From Bacteroidota bacterium (GTDB taxonomy: Bacteria; Bacteroidota; Bacteroidia; Bacteroidales; UBA1402): a DNA stretch of 14,260 nucleotides. Position 1 is the first letter of the stretch. Each line of letters starts with the position of its first letter. The notes under the pieces were generated by a model that saw only the letters and a list, made by a program, of their open reading frames with translations, ran no database searches and was not told where the DNA came from. Positions 1-6,893 of this stretch are shown here, in pieces. The stretch spans positions 1 to 14,260 of the forward strand of contig JAUZOU010000036.1 in the NCBI GenBank assembly GCA_030706285.1, read 5' to 3'. The translations under genes were made by a program, and so were the position numbers.

Positions 1-105
1 ACTGTCCTGATGGTGATTCCGGACTTTACAAGCCTTGCTTTAATGCCAGAAACCATCAAGAGTGAAAGCATTATGCTTACTTTCTCCATAAAATTCAAGT
101 TTTAG
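1..105 (+). CDS. 3' end of an unidentified gene (partial), possibly outer-membrane beta-barrel
   Basis: Reading frame 1 is open from the window edge to a TAG at 103-105 and gives 34 residues. The last dozen residues (IMLTFSIKFKF) alternate hydrophobic and polar residues and end in Phe. This is the pattern of the last strand (beta-signal) of outer-membrane barrel proteins, but it is too short to name a family. Non-coding A/T-rich DNA follows at once, which fits a true gene end. It could also be a chance open frame. The rest of the gene lies outside the window. Confidence 0.4.
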   Translation, partial: TVLMVIPDFTSLALMPETIKSESIMLTFSIKFKF

Positions 106-346
106 ATTAATAAATAGAGGTCTTAAATATCATCTTATCTGTGATTCTCAGTTATTGACCATTTTGCCGGTTTACAAATCAAAGTGCCAGGGGAACAACA
201 GATTTTGCCATTGTCCCGAAGCAATTGCATCAATTGGTTAACTCTAATTAACTAACCTCACAAATATAAACACTTTTTCAAATCAATTAACGTAGTCATT
301 ACTTACCGGGAATAATATGAAAAAAAGGCGCCTTGTATAAATCAAA

Positions 347-388
347 AAAAAAGTTAAGAACAGGCATTCGCCTATTTTTAACTTTTTT
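347..388. terminator. Long hairpin, probable bidirectional terminator
   Basis: The arms 347-365 and 370-388 pair over 19 positions with one C-A mismatch and one G-U wobble, around a 4-base loop (ATTC). The outer six pairs are A-T, so each strand has an A-run before and a T-run after the stem. It lies between two convergent genes. It sits about 240 bases past the stop at 105, which is far for that gene's own terminator. Confidence 0.6.
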
Positions 389-575
389 GCATCTATTGAT
401 TTGTTTACCTGATCATTACGAAAATCATTGACAACATTTAAGCCATCATTTCTGCCAGAAAAATGTTTTTACCGGAATATTTTATTCGTTAAACTCTTAA
501 TTAAATATTAACTTATATATAACGCATATTTATTCATTATCGTTTAAAAAAAGGAGCCTGATAGACTTTTTTGAT

Positions 576-617
576 AAAAAAAATGCACCAAATCCAGCAT
601 TTTGCTAACTTGGTGCA
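576..617 (-). terminator. Rho-independent terminator of the leftward lipoprotein/rsmI group
   Basis: On the minus strand, TGCACCAA (617-610) pairs with TTGGTGCA (591-584). An inner AGCA/TGCT stem (606-603 with 599-596) extends it, and a run of eight T (583-576) follows. It begins about 38 bases beyond the stop codon at 656. Confidence 0.85.
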
Positions 618-655
618 CCTATCAAACACGGTTTTCTTTTTAATAGACTGATAGT

Positions 656-1525
656 TTAATTGACTTCAATCACTAAATAGTGAGAGATTTCCCAGAATTT
701 CTTCGTATCTGTAATTTTAAGGACTAAAAAACCATTAACCCTATCAAATTGATAGCTATTGACAGGATGATTTGTCAGAATCTTGGCTTTTTTCGAATAA
801 AGTGATATTTCATTGAGGTTCCTGGCATCGGCTTCCAAGAAGTAGTTCTTGTTGAAACCATCGGCCAACAGGCCATTTCTGGTGGCTATCTTCTGCGCTT
901 TCAATTCCTTTTTCGTTCCAAAAACAAACCAGACCTTATTCATCTGCTCCTCTTTCGCGAGCAGTTGAGATTCTTTGCCGGTCACATCTTGCTTAAGGTT
1001 TGAAATCGAATCGCCCATCGCGTAAACAAGTTCATCCAATTCCTTGATACGAATATCTTTTTGAGCCAGTTTTTCCTGAAGCCTTGTGATGGTTTTCACA
1101 TGTCCTTCAATCTGAGCATACAACCTGGCAATCAACTTTTTCATCTCTGCAGACGCTTTCCGGTTGTGTGTAAGTTGGTTTCTCAGGTTGGTAATCTGGC
1201 TTTTATTCTCCATCAACGTCTTACGGATCAATTCGATATCCTGGACTATCCGGTCAAGACTATCGGTAGCCACTTGTTCCTGATTGGCCTGAAATGTCAC
1301 ATAGTTTTCAGCTTCTTTTATCTGATCGAAGTTCTCTTCCACCATATTTATAACTGACAGCATCTGATTAACCTGAGCCGATTTCTTTTGTTCTTCGAGC
1401 AATAAGGAATCTTTTTCAGCCTCCAGTTGCTTATATGAATCTGATTTATACTTACAGCCTGAAAAGGTAAGGGCTAGGATCGCCACCACCATGACGGGTT
1501 TTGACATTAAGACAAGACGGGCCAT
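656..1525 (-). CDS. Coiled-coil lipoprotein, Cbp1-like (tentative)
   Basis: A predicted lipoprotein of about 289 residues. The chosen start (codon 1523-1525) gives a short n-region with Arg and Lys, then a hydrophobic stretch ending in the lipobox FSGC, so the mature protein should begin at that Cys. A start at 1507 fits equally well. The frame extends to an ATG at 1615 whose leader is more A/T-rich, but this would add 30 polar residues before the signal. The middle (roughly 150 residues) is rich in Lys, Glu, Gln and Leu with heptad-like spacing, consistent with a long coiled coil. The last 80 or so residues look globular, with a KKAKILTNHP segment and a KFWEISHYLVI end. I recall this end from Bacteroidales proteins annotated as Cbp1-type collagen-binding adhesins; that link is from memory and uncertain. 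The gene follows rsmI by 64 bases with no clear promoter of its own, and a terminator follows. Function unknown; envelope location inferred. Confidence 0.75.
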   Translation of the reverse strand: MARLVLMSKPVMVVAILALTFSGCKYKSDSYKQLEAEKDSLLLEEQKKSAQVNQMLSVINMVEENFDQIKEAENYVTFQANQEQVATDSLDRIVQDIELIRKTLMENKSQITNLRNQLTHNRKASAEMKKLIARLYAQIEGHVKTITRLQEKLAQKDIRIKELDELVYAMGDSISNLKQDVTGKESQLLAKEEQMNKVWFVFGTKKELKAQKIATRNGLLADGFNKNYFLEADARNLNEISLYSKKAKILTNHPVNSYQFDRVNGFLVLKITDTKKFWEISHYLVIEVN

Positions 1526-1679
1526 AGATGGAAGGATACCTTCAGCACGATCATCATGGCAATTGCCGTTTTTCAATTCATACCTGTTGGTATTAGAAAA
1601 AAATGCTCGTTTCATACCTTATTATCATTTAGTTGGTTGTTATCGTTAAAAACGTATCATTATAAATGAGGGAATCCGT

Positions 1680-2351
1680 TCATTTCGTACCTGAGACTAC
1701 AATAACAAATTCCCCACGCGGTTCGTTCTCGGAAAAATGGGTTATCAGTTCTTTCAACGTACCTCTGACTGTTTGCTCGAACAGTTTGCTGATTTCACGA
1801 GAAACAGAGGCAGGTCTGTCTTCTCCACAAAATTCAGCTAGCTGCGTTAAGGTTTTGACCACCCGGTAAGGCGATTCATACAAAACAAAGGTCTCCTGAA
1901 GCGCTGCCAGTTCAGTCAACCGGGTTTGCCGTCCCTTCTTGACAGGCAAGAACCCTTCAAAATGGAAACGGTCATTCGGAAGACCTGACGTAACCAATGC
2001 CGGGACAAAAGCCGTCGCTCCGGGCAAACATTCCACCTCAATCCCTGCTTTTACGCATTGTCTAACTAACAAGAACCCCGGATCTGATATACCGGGCGTT
2101 CCTGCATCTGAGACCAGTGCAATATGCTGACCAGCCAGAATCCGCTCCGTTACCTGCTCCACCATCTGATGTTCATTAAACTTATGGTGGGATTGCATAG
2201 GTGTATGGATATCATAGTGTTTCAACAGGAAAGAGGTGGTCCGGGTATCTTCGGCCAGAATCAGGTCACACGTTTTCAAACTACTCAACGCTCTCAAGGT
2301 GATGTCCTCAAGATTTCCTACAGGAGTAGGGACAACAGTTAATTTTGCCAT
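1680..2351 (-). CDS. rsmI: 16S rRNA (cytidine(1402)-2'-O)-methyltransferase RsmI
   Basis: RsmI transfers a methyl group from S-adenosylmethionine to the 2'-O of C1402 in the 16S rRNA decoding centre. The 223-residue product carries the hallmarks of the tetrapyrrole-methylase-fold family in order: PTPVGNLEDIT (8-18), AEDTRTT (33-39), the glycine-rich VSDAGTPGISDPG (80-92), LPGATAFVPAL (109-119), FEGFLP (131-136), YESPYRV (158-164), SREISKL (184-190) and RGEFV (212-216). The E. coli enzyme is longer (about 286 residues) because of a C-terminal domain. This version stops after the catalytic domain, as I remember for Bacteroidota homologues. It lies 107 bases downstream of the carboxypeptidase gene in the same direction, and no well-spaced promoter is visible between them, so it may be co-transcribed with it. 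Confidence 0.95.
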   Translation of the reverse strand: MAKLTVVPTPVGNLEDITLRALSSLKTCDLILAEDTRTTSFLLKHYDIHTPMQSHHKFNEHQMVEQVTERILAGQHIALVSDAGTPGISDPGFLLVRQCVKAGIEVECLPGATAFVPALVTSGLPNDRFHFEGFLPVKKGRQTRLTELAALQETFVLYESPYRVVKTLTQLAEFCGEDRPASVSREISKLFEQTVRGTLKELITHFSENEPRGEFVIVVSGTK

Positions 2352-2458
2352 AATTGATTACGCTCCCGGATCAAACATTACAGTTTATTCAATTGATACG
2401 CTAAAGGCGATCCTTCCTCACACAATCGCCGCTTCGGGCACAAAATTATTAAAAAAAA

Positions 2459-3904
2459 TCAGAGTGTTAGTAATAATTCTTTCATATCATTACGGACCTG
2501 CTTACTAGAGACTTGTGTGTGATTAACCAGCATGACGACAATAAGCGTTTGCCTTTTTTGCCTATAGTAACCGGCATAGGCGGTTGTTGTCCGGTTCGAG
2601 CCACTTTTCAGACGGATTTTTCCTGCCAGCGGCGTCTCCTTTAAAAAGCCGGAAACCGTTCCTTGTATGCCTGCCAATGGTAATGATTGTTCAAACACGC
2701 TTGCATATTGGCTCTTATTGAGCATATAATCCAGCAAATCAGCTATAAAGGAAGAGGAAACCCGGTTCAAAGGTGACAAACCGCATCCGTCAACCATATA
2801 TAATCCGGTGACATCCAATCCTTTTTTCGCCCAATAGTCCCGGATAACGCGTAAACCATTCCTCGCTGAAGCAGGCTGATTGCCTTCCGTCAGTGCAATG
2901 TGCCGCAGCAGGTATTCCGTATAGATATTGTCACTATATTCGTGAATAAGGCCGATAAGTTTGGACAACGGTTCTGACTGAGTCACACCAAGCAAGGTGC
3001 AACCGGAAGCAGAGGGCAGTTGATTCAAATCTGACCGGGCTGATCGTGCCGTACCTTCAATCCGCACACCGGCTTTCGTTAAGGCGTCATATAATAACCG
3101 GGCTGTAAAGGCAGGAGGATCCGGCAAATCGCCACGGATGGAAAAGGCTTGCTGATAAGCAGGAATGGTTCCCCGAAGCACCCTGTTCCATTGATAGGGA
3201 ACGCCATAAAAATAAGCACTGTCTTTTGAATTGTCTGCTGCCAGCAACTGATTTTCGATAGTCAGTCCGGGCAAAGCAGGAGAAACAGCGACAATTTCCG
3301 GTTGAGTACCGGGAGCGCCTGATTTCAGAGTCAGGGTAAAGCTGTTGTCGTAGATGCCAAGGCCATAAATCCCGGCTGCATAATAATTGCCGATGTCTTC
3401 CCACAACCAGTACGGCGAAACCGGTTCATCATCAAACAAGGACGGATCGGCGATGATGTTTCCTTTTATAACCTTAATGCCGGATTGAACAATCCAGTTT
3501 ACCCAATCGGTTAAAAAAGCTTCTGCCTGCTTGCCCATATGACGAGAGCCAAGTTCCGGATCGCCCCCACCTTTGATAATAATATCTCCGGTCAGCTGGC
3601 CTTCAGTTAGTTGACCGGAATAAAGCAATTTGGTTTCAAACCGGTGATCCAGTCCCAACAATTCAAGTGCGGTGGCTGTCGTTACCAGTTTCATCACAGA
3701 AGCCGGCATGACACACTGATGTTCATTCTCTTGCATGACATCTTGGTGGCTTTCCGCTTCACGGATACATAGGCTGACCGTCTCATGTTGATAACCGGGT
3801 TGTTTAAATGGTTTGACAGATACACACGCGTACGCGGCTCCCTGCATCAACAAAATAGAAAAGGCCAGCAAACATCGATTCATAAATACCTTCTTTAACG
3901 CCAT
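2459..3904 (-). CDS. dacB: D-alanyl-D-alanine carboxypeptidase/endopeptidase, PBP4 (DacB) family S13
   Basis: A periplasmic class C penicillin-binding protein that removes the terminal D-Ala of peptidoglycan stem peptides and/or cuts cross-links. The three active-site motifs are present: SVMK (Ser69-Lys72, nucleophile and base), SDN (324-326) and KSG (433-435). KSG replaces the KTG of E. coli PBP4. Another family signature appears as DGCGLS (372-377), where DGSGLS is usual. The long insert between the first two motifs typical of S13 enzymes is present (GDIIIKGGGDPELG, then GNIIADPSLFDD). Total length of 481 matches the family. The N-terminus is a signal peptide ending near AYA-C (residue 27). 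The lipobox is poor, so I expect a soluble periplasmic enzyme. An alternative start at Met8 (3883) has an AGAAGG five bases upstream and still leaves a good signal peptide. A well-spaced promoter lies at 3968-3998. Confidence 0.93.
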   Translation of the reverse strand: MALKKVFMNRCLLAFSILLMQGAAYACVSVKPFKQPGYQHETVSLCIREAESHQDVMQENEHQCVMPASVMKLVTTATALELLGLDHRFETKLLYSGQLTEGQLTGDIIIKGGGDPELGSRHMGKQAEAFLTDWVNWIVQSGIKVIKGNIIADPSLFDDEPVSPYWLWEDIGNYYAAGIYGLGIYDNSFTLTLKSGAPGTQPEIVAVSPALPGLTIENQLLAADNSKDSAYFYGVPYQWNRVLRGTIPAYQQAFSIRGDLPDPPAFTARLLYDALTKAGVRIEGTARSARSDLNQLPSASGCTLLGVTQSEPLSKLIGLIHEYSDNIYTEYLLRHIALTEGNQPASARNGLRVIRDYWAKKGLDVTGLYMVDGCGLSPLNRVSSSFIADLLDYMLNKSQYASVFEQSLPLAGIQGTVSGFLKETPLAGKIRLKSGSNRTTTAYAGYYRQKRQTLIVVMLVNHTQVSSKQVRNDMKELLLTL

Positions 3905-3967
3905 TGGCCTGTCAGTTGTTTCGTTTCAATCAGACCGGAAACAAAGACATGCCAGGATTGTTTAAAA

Positions 3968-3998
3968 CAAAGATACTGATGCAAAACGGCTTTTCAAA
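3968..3998 (-). promoter_or_regulatory. Bacteroidota-type promoter for the PBP4 gene
   Basis: On the minus strand, TTTTG (-33 element, 3998-3995 plus flank) is followed by exactly 19 bases and then TATCTTTG (3975-3968), matching the TAnnTTTG -7 consensus. Transcription would start near 3961, about 57 bases before the start at 3904. It is back-to-back with the promoter at 4029-4059. Confidence 0.7.
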
Positions 3999-4028
3999 AC
4001 GTCGAACTTATGAACACCAGTTCAAGGT

Positions 4029-4059
4029 CTTGAAAATATATCATAAAGTCTTACATTTG
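4029..4059 (+). promoter_or_regulatory. Bacteroidota-type promoter for the AI-2E family gene
   Basis: CTTG (4029-4032) is followed by 19 bases and TACATTTG (4052-4059), a full match to TAnnTTTG. The expected start of transcription near 4066 leaves a leader of about 108 bases before the ATG at 4174. That leader contains a short open frame (4080-4157). Confidence 0.7.
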
Positions 4060-4079
4060 TAACATCAGACGAATCAACT

Positions 4080-4157
4080 ATGAAACGAGCATGCTTGTGC
4101 AAAGCGTCCAAGCCAACCACCCAACCGGCATGCGGAGTAACTATGGTCTTCATGTAA
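4080..4157 (+). CDS. Possible 25-residue leader peptide upstream of the AI-2E family gene
   Basis: An ATG at 4080 lies about 14 bases after the predicted transcription start and opens a 25-codon frame ending in TAA at 4155-4157, 16 bases before the next gene. The product would be small and basic with three Cys (positions 5, 7 and 18), beginning MKRACLCK. There is no Shine-Dalgarno, which is normal in this phylum. The position between promoter and gene is what one would expect of a translated leader, but a frame this short can arise by chance and no homologue is known to me. Confidence 0.25.
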   Translation: MKRACLCKASKPTTQPACGVTMVFM

Positions 4158-4173
4158 AAATAGAAACGCACCT

Positions 4174-5355
4174 ATGAACCATCCTGTCAGGAAACCGTTT
4201 ACGCTCGATCGGATCGTCCGCCTTTCCATCGGACTGATTATCCTTGTTTGTGCCGGATTACTTATCCATCGTCTCAGCAATGTCCTGCTACCCTTTCTGC
4301 TGGCCTGGCTGTTCGCCTACCTGATGTATCCGCTGATGAGTTTTTTCCAATATAGACTGCATCTTAAAAATAGGATATTGTCTATCGCCGCTACCTTGCT
4401 GACGGTTTTTGGCGTCTTGTTTCTGGCTGCCTTCCTGCTTGTTCCGCCTATTATCAACGAAACCCAGAAAGCAGCTGTCATCATCAATCATATGATGACT
4501 GTATCGGGGTTTGGGTTCAATATTCCACCGGCAATTTTGAAGACCGTTCAGGGATTCCTGGCCAATTTCACTACCGGCAGTCTGGATTTTAATAACCTGG
4601 ACGGCCTGCTCAAAGCCGTATTGCCCTACGTCTGGAATGTCATCTCCGGTGCCGGCAGCATTGTAGTTAATATTGTGCTGGCTTTTATGGTTTTGTTATA
4701 CCTGATCTTTATCCTGAAAGACTACGAAACCATTTCCACCAGATGGATCGAGCTCATTCCGAAGCACTACCGCCCGTTCATTCTACAGGTTGGTGAAGAC
4801 CTCAAAGACGGGATGAACAAGTATTTTCGCGGTCAGGCATTGATTGCTCTGATTGTCGGTATTCTTTTCGCTATCGGTTTCAGCATTATTCAACTACCCA
4901 TGGGCATCATATTCGGGCTGGTCGTCGGTTTGATGAATATGGTGCCTTATCTGCAAACGGTTGCCATCATTCCCGGTATGATGCTGGCTGCCGTCAAAGC
5001 GTCAGAATACGATCAGAATTTTTTATGGGTTGCGGTAAGCGTCATGGCCGTTTTTGCCATCGTTCAAGTAATCGAAGATACCTTTCTTACCCCTAAAATC
5101 ATGGGAAAAGCGACCGGCCTGAACCCTGCCATCATCCTGCTGTCATTATCCATCTGGGGATCCTTGTTTGGGGTAGTCGGCATGATTCTGGCCTTGCCTG
5201 CAACGACCATTATTTTCTCTTATTACACTAGGATCGTGATCAAGGAGGGGATCATTGAAAAGTTGGTATTGGATATGGATTCAGACAAAACGGCACCTCG
5301 AAAAACGCCGGAGGCCGAACAGGAAAAAGAGCCGGAAGATACACTTGATTCGTAA
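4174..5355 (+). CDS. AI-2E family membrane transporter (PF01594)
   Basis: A 393-residue polytopic inner-membrane protein. Hydrophobic segments lie at about 15-32, 37-53 and 68-90. A soluble stretch of about 60 residues follows, then further segments from about residue 155 to the C-terminal third. Family signatures visible are VPYLQT after the central helices, then FLTPKIMGKATGLNPAIILLS in broken form (LTPKIMGKATGLNP) and the closing GMILALPATTI. The family is named for TqsA, the E. coli AI-2 exporter. Other members move different small molecules or act as Na+/H+ antiporters, so the substrate here is unknown. The C-terminal 30 or so residues are a charged, Glu-rich cytoplasmic tail. Start chosen as the first ATG after the leader; an A-rich stretch precedes it. 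It is divergent from the PBP4 gene and convergent with the NigD-like gene, with only 9 bases between the stop codons. Confidence 0.92.
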   Translation: MNHPVRKPFTLDRIVRLSIGLIILVCAGLLIHRLSNVLLPFLLAWLFAYLMYPLMSFFQYRLHLKNRILSIAATLLTVFGVLFLAAFLLVPPIINETQKAAVIINHMMTVSGFGFNIPPAILKTVQGFLANFTTGSLDFNNLDGLLKAVLPYVWNVISGAGSIVVNIVLAFMVLLYLIFILKDYETISTRWIELIPKHYRPFILQVGEDLKDGMNKYFRGQALIALIVGILFAIGFSIIQLPMGIIFGLVVGLMNMVPYLQTVAIIPGMMLAAVKASEYDQNFLWVAVSVMAVFAIVQVIEDTFLTPKIMGKATGLNPAIILLSLSIWGSLFGVVGMILALPATTIIFSYYTRIVIKEGIIEKLVLDMDSDKTAPRKTPEAEQEKEPEDTLDS

Positions 5356-5364
5356 ACCTGCCGG

Positions 5365-6069
5365 TTAATCCTTTCCGGTTTGAGTGTGGGTGTTTTTGAT
5401 TCGATAAGTCACTTGCTTTTCCCCGTTCTTCGTCCATTCAATGGTATTGACAATCAGGCTGTCGGTAGTATAGAACGACGCAATACTGGAACAAGGAAAC
5501 GAATACAAGGAAGAAGTCGTTTTAACCGCCTTGTCGTTATTGGCATGATGCATAAACGTCAGATACCGCTTTTTGCACCCATTCTTCTCGGTCAGAGAAT
5601 CACAAACAAGCCAAACGGAATGTTTGATGGAGGCATCGTTATAGCGAAAACTAAATTCAAAATTCAGGAACCCTCCTCCGAACCAGGGCTGATTAATCAG
5701 GTTAACAGGATCTGAGCCGGCGGTGCCAGGAAGATTGGCCCGTTCGATGGCGTCTTTAATCAGCACCGGTTGCATATCCAGCACCTTCGCCGAATAAGCA
5801 GAACCGGAAATAGACAACTGATCCATAAGCACATACGTAACCAGATACCTGTTGCCGGGTTCATAAATAGTTGAATCGAGCGTTGAGACGGGATGAAGTT
5901 GAAGACTATCGTCCGTCAGTAAATAAACGGGCAATCCTTCACTTTGTTTCACGACGCAAAGGCCGGAAGCGTATTCTGTTGACACATCAGTATAGTCGTT
6001 GGAACACGCCGATAGCAAAAGCCATGCAGTCATCGCAATCAATGCGTTTTTCTGGACAAAGGCTTTCAT
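5365..6069 (-). CDS. NigD-like lipoprotein (second of a tandem pair)
   Basis: A 234-residue predicted lipoprotein. The signal peptide ends in LLLSAC with the lipidated Cys at 22, followed by SNDYTD. The rest fits the two-part NigD-like layout: an N-terminal OB-like part (YLLTDDSLQLHPV, then GNRYLVTYVLMD) and a C-terminal beta-sandwich part starting around DPVNLINQPW and continuing GGGFLNFEFSFRY and KHSVWLVCD. NigD takes its name from the last gene of the nigrescin bacteriocin locus of Prevotella nigrescens. The biochemical role of the family is not established, so immunity should not be assumed. The gene begins 12 bases after the stop of its paralogue (6082-6870) and ends the operon, 9 bases from the convergent AI-2E gene. 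I found no convincing terminator after it. Confidence 0.82.
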   Translation of the reverse strand: MKAFVQKNALIAMTAWLLLSACSNDYTDVSTEYASGLCVVKQSEGLPVYLLTDDSLQLHPVSTLDSTIYEPGNRYLVTYVLMDQLSISGSAYSAKVLDMQPVLIKDAIERANLPGTAGSDPVNLINQPWFGGGFLNFEFSFRYNDASIKHSVWLVCDSLTEKNGCKKRYLTFMHHANNDKAVKTTSSLYSFPCSSIASFYTTDSLIVNTIEWTKNGEKQVTYRIKNTHTQTGKD

Positions 6070-6081
6070 TGGATCAATCTG

Positions 6082-6870
6082 TTAATAGCTGAAAGACTTC
6101 CCGGAAGACCACTGAGCTTGCTTTCTAAAGAAAGCTGCTCCTGCCAGCTGGCTTGCATTGTCTACTGGGGTATAGGTAAACTGATAGCTGTTACTTCCGT
6201 ACGTATTGTCATCATTCCAGGAAACGATCAGTTTAAACTTCACAGCATTAGGGAACTCCGTTTTCAATGAAGACAGGTCAAAGCTGCACGCTCTAACAAC
6301 ATAGCTATCTTTAAGAACAGCTGGTGTATTGTGACGGATTTCCAGATGAATGGCCGGAACGGTATCCGTTTGCAAGTTTGACTCCTGTCCTTTGTAGCGG
6401 ACCAGCTCAACCGTATTCAGGCTGTTGTATGAAATGTATGTCTTAACAACGACATCCATATAATCGGCCGATAGCCACAAAGCGTAAAGACTGTAAAAAT
6501 TGCAGTTCTTATAAGGATCAGCCGAATCTGCAGCTACGACCTGAACGTCCTTCACAGTTGCTTTGGCATAATTAACCACGGTGATGGGGTAAATTTTAGT
6601 CGTTCTCGATGCCGTCGTATCGCCTAAGGTAAACCGGATAAAAATCCTGTCTCCCACCTTATAGAACTTGGAAGAATCGGAATCAACCGTGCCTGTTGAT
6701 ACCAACGTAGAACCGTCATCCGTTTTGAAGGTAGGCGTTGTGCTGTTTGAAGCCACAGTAGCAAATAGTTGATAATACACTTTATTGTCATTGTCGTCAT
6801 CCGTATTCAAACAGGAAGACAGATAAACGGCCAGGAATAAGACAGGAATAATCCGGATAATTTTTTTCAT
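6082..6870 (-). CDS. NigD-like lipoprotein (first of a tandem pair)
   Basis: A 262-residue predicted lipoprotein when started at the Met codon 6868-6870. This gives a classical signal peptide, MKKIIRIIPVLFLAVYLSSC, with the lipidated Cys at 20. The frame could start five codons earlier at 6885, but that puts a second Met-rich stretch before the Lys pair. The Cys is followed by LNTDDDND, an acidic run that resembles the lipoprotein export signal of Bacteroidota, suggesting display on the cell surface. The body has the same order of elements as the next gene: KVGDRIFIRFTLGD in the first half, and a beta-rich second half with TVELVRYKG, HLEIRHNTP and KFKLIVSWND. Overall similarity to that gene is low, so this is an old duplication or two separate family members. 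It lies 23 bases after the acyltransferase stop. Function unknown. Confidence 0.75.
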   Translation of the reverse strand: MKKIIRIIPVLFLAVYLSSCLNTDDDNDNKVYYQLFATVASNSTTPTFKTDDGSTLVSTGTVDSDSSKFYKVGDRIFIRFTLGDTTASRTTKIYPITVVNYAKATVKDVQVVAADSADPYKNCNFYSLYALWLSADYMDVVVKTYISYNSLNTVELVRYKGQESNLQTDTVPAIHLEIRHNTPAVLKDSYVVRACSFDLSSLKTEFPNAVKFKLIVSWNDDNTYGSNSYQFTYTPVDNASQLAGAAFFRKQAQWSSGKSFSY

Positions 6871-6893
6871 AAATAAAACCATCATGTTAAATC

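Larger units (their letters stand above)
106..655. other. A/T-rich intergenic region without a supportable gene
   Basis: About 550 bases hold no convincing coding frame on either strand. Composition is strongly A/T-rich, especially 460-560. It contains a 10-bp perfect palindrome (AAGGCGCCTT, 325-334), a long hairpin at 347-388 and a leftward terminator at 576-617. No well-spaced Bacteroidota promoter was found on either strand. The two flanking genes appear to converge here, so the region mostly serves to end transcription. Confidence 0.6.

Noticed and set aside
261..286. TATATTTG on the minus strand (268-261) resembling a -7 element
   Set aside because: The nearest TTG on that strand is only 15 bases away, and there is no leftward gene for it to drive in the window.
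2406..2430. GGCGAT / ATCGCC inverted repeat between the PBP4 gene and rsmI
   Set aside because: Only 6 bp with a 13-base loop and a TTTAG tail; too weak to call a terminator.
4074..4280. Leftward open frame of 68 codons opposite the start of the AI-2E gene
   Set aside because: It overlaps a strongly supported gene and the divergent leader, and the translation shows no family features.
4174..5355. Quorum-sensing (AI-2) function for the AI-2E family protein
   Set aside because: The family name comes from one E. coli member; nothing here, such as luxS, supports that substrate.
5352..5384. AAACC ... CCGGTTT repeat at the convergent ends of the AI-2E and NigD-like genes
   Set aside because: Pairing needs a bulge, is short, and no T-run follows on either strand, so I do not call a shared terminator.
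5365..6870. Bacteriocin immunity locus suggested by the NigD name
   Set aside because: No bacteriocin precursor, processing peptidase or exporter lies nearby, and the NigD-like family is much wider than the nigrescin locus.
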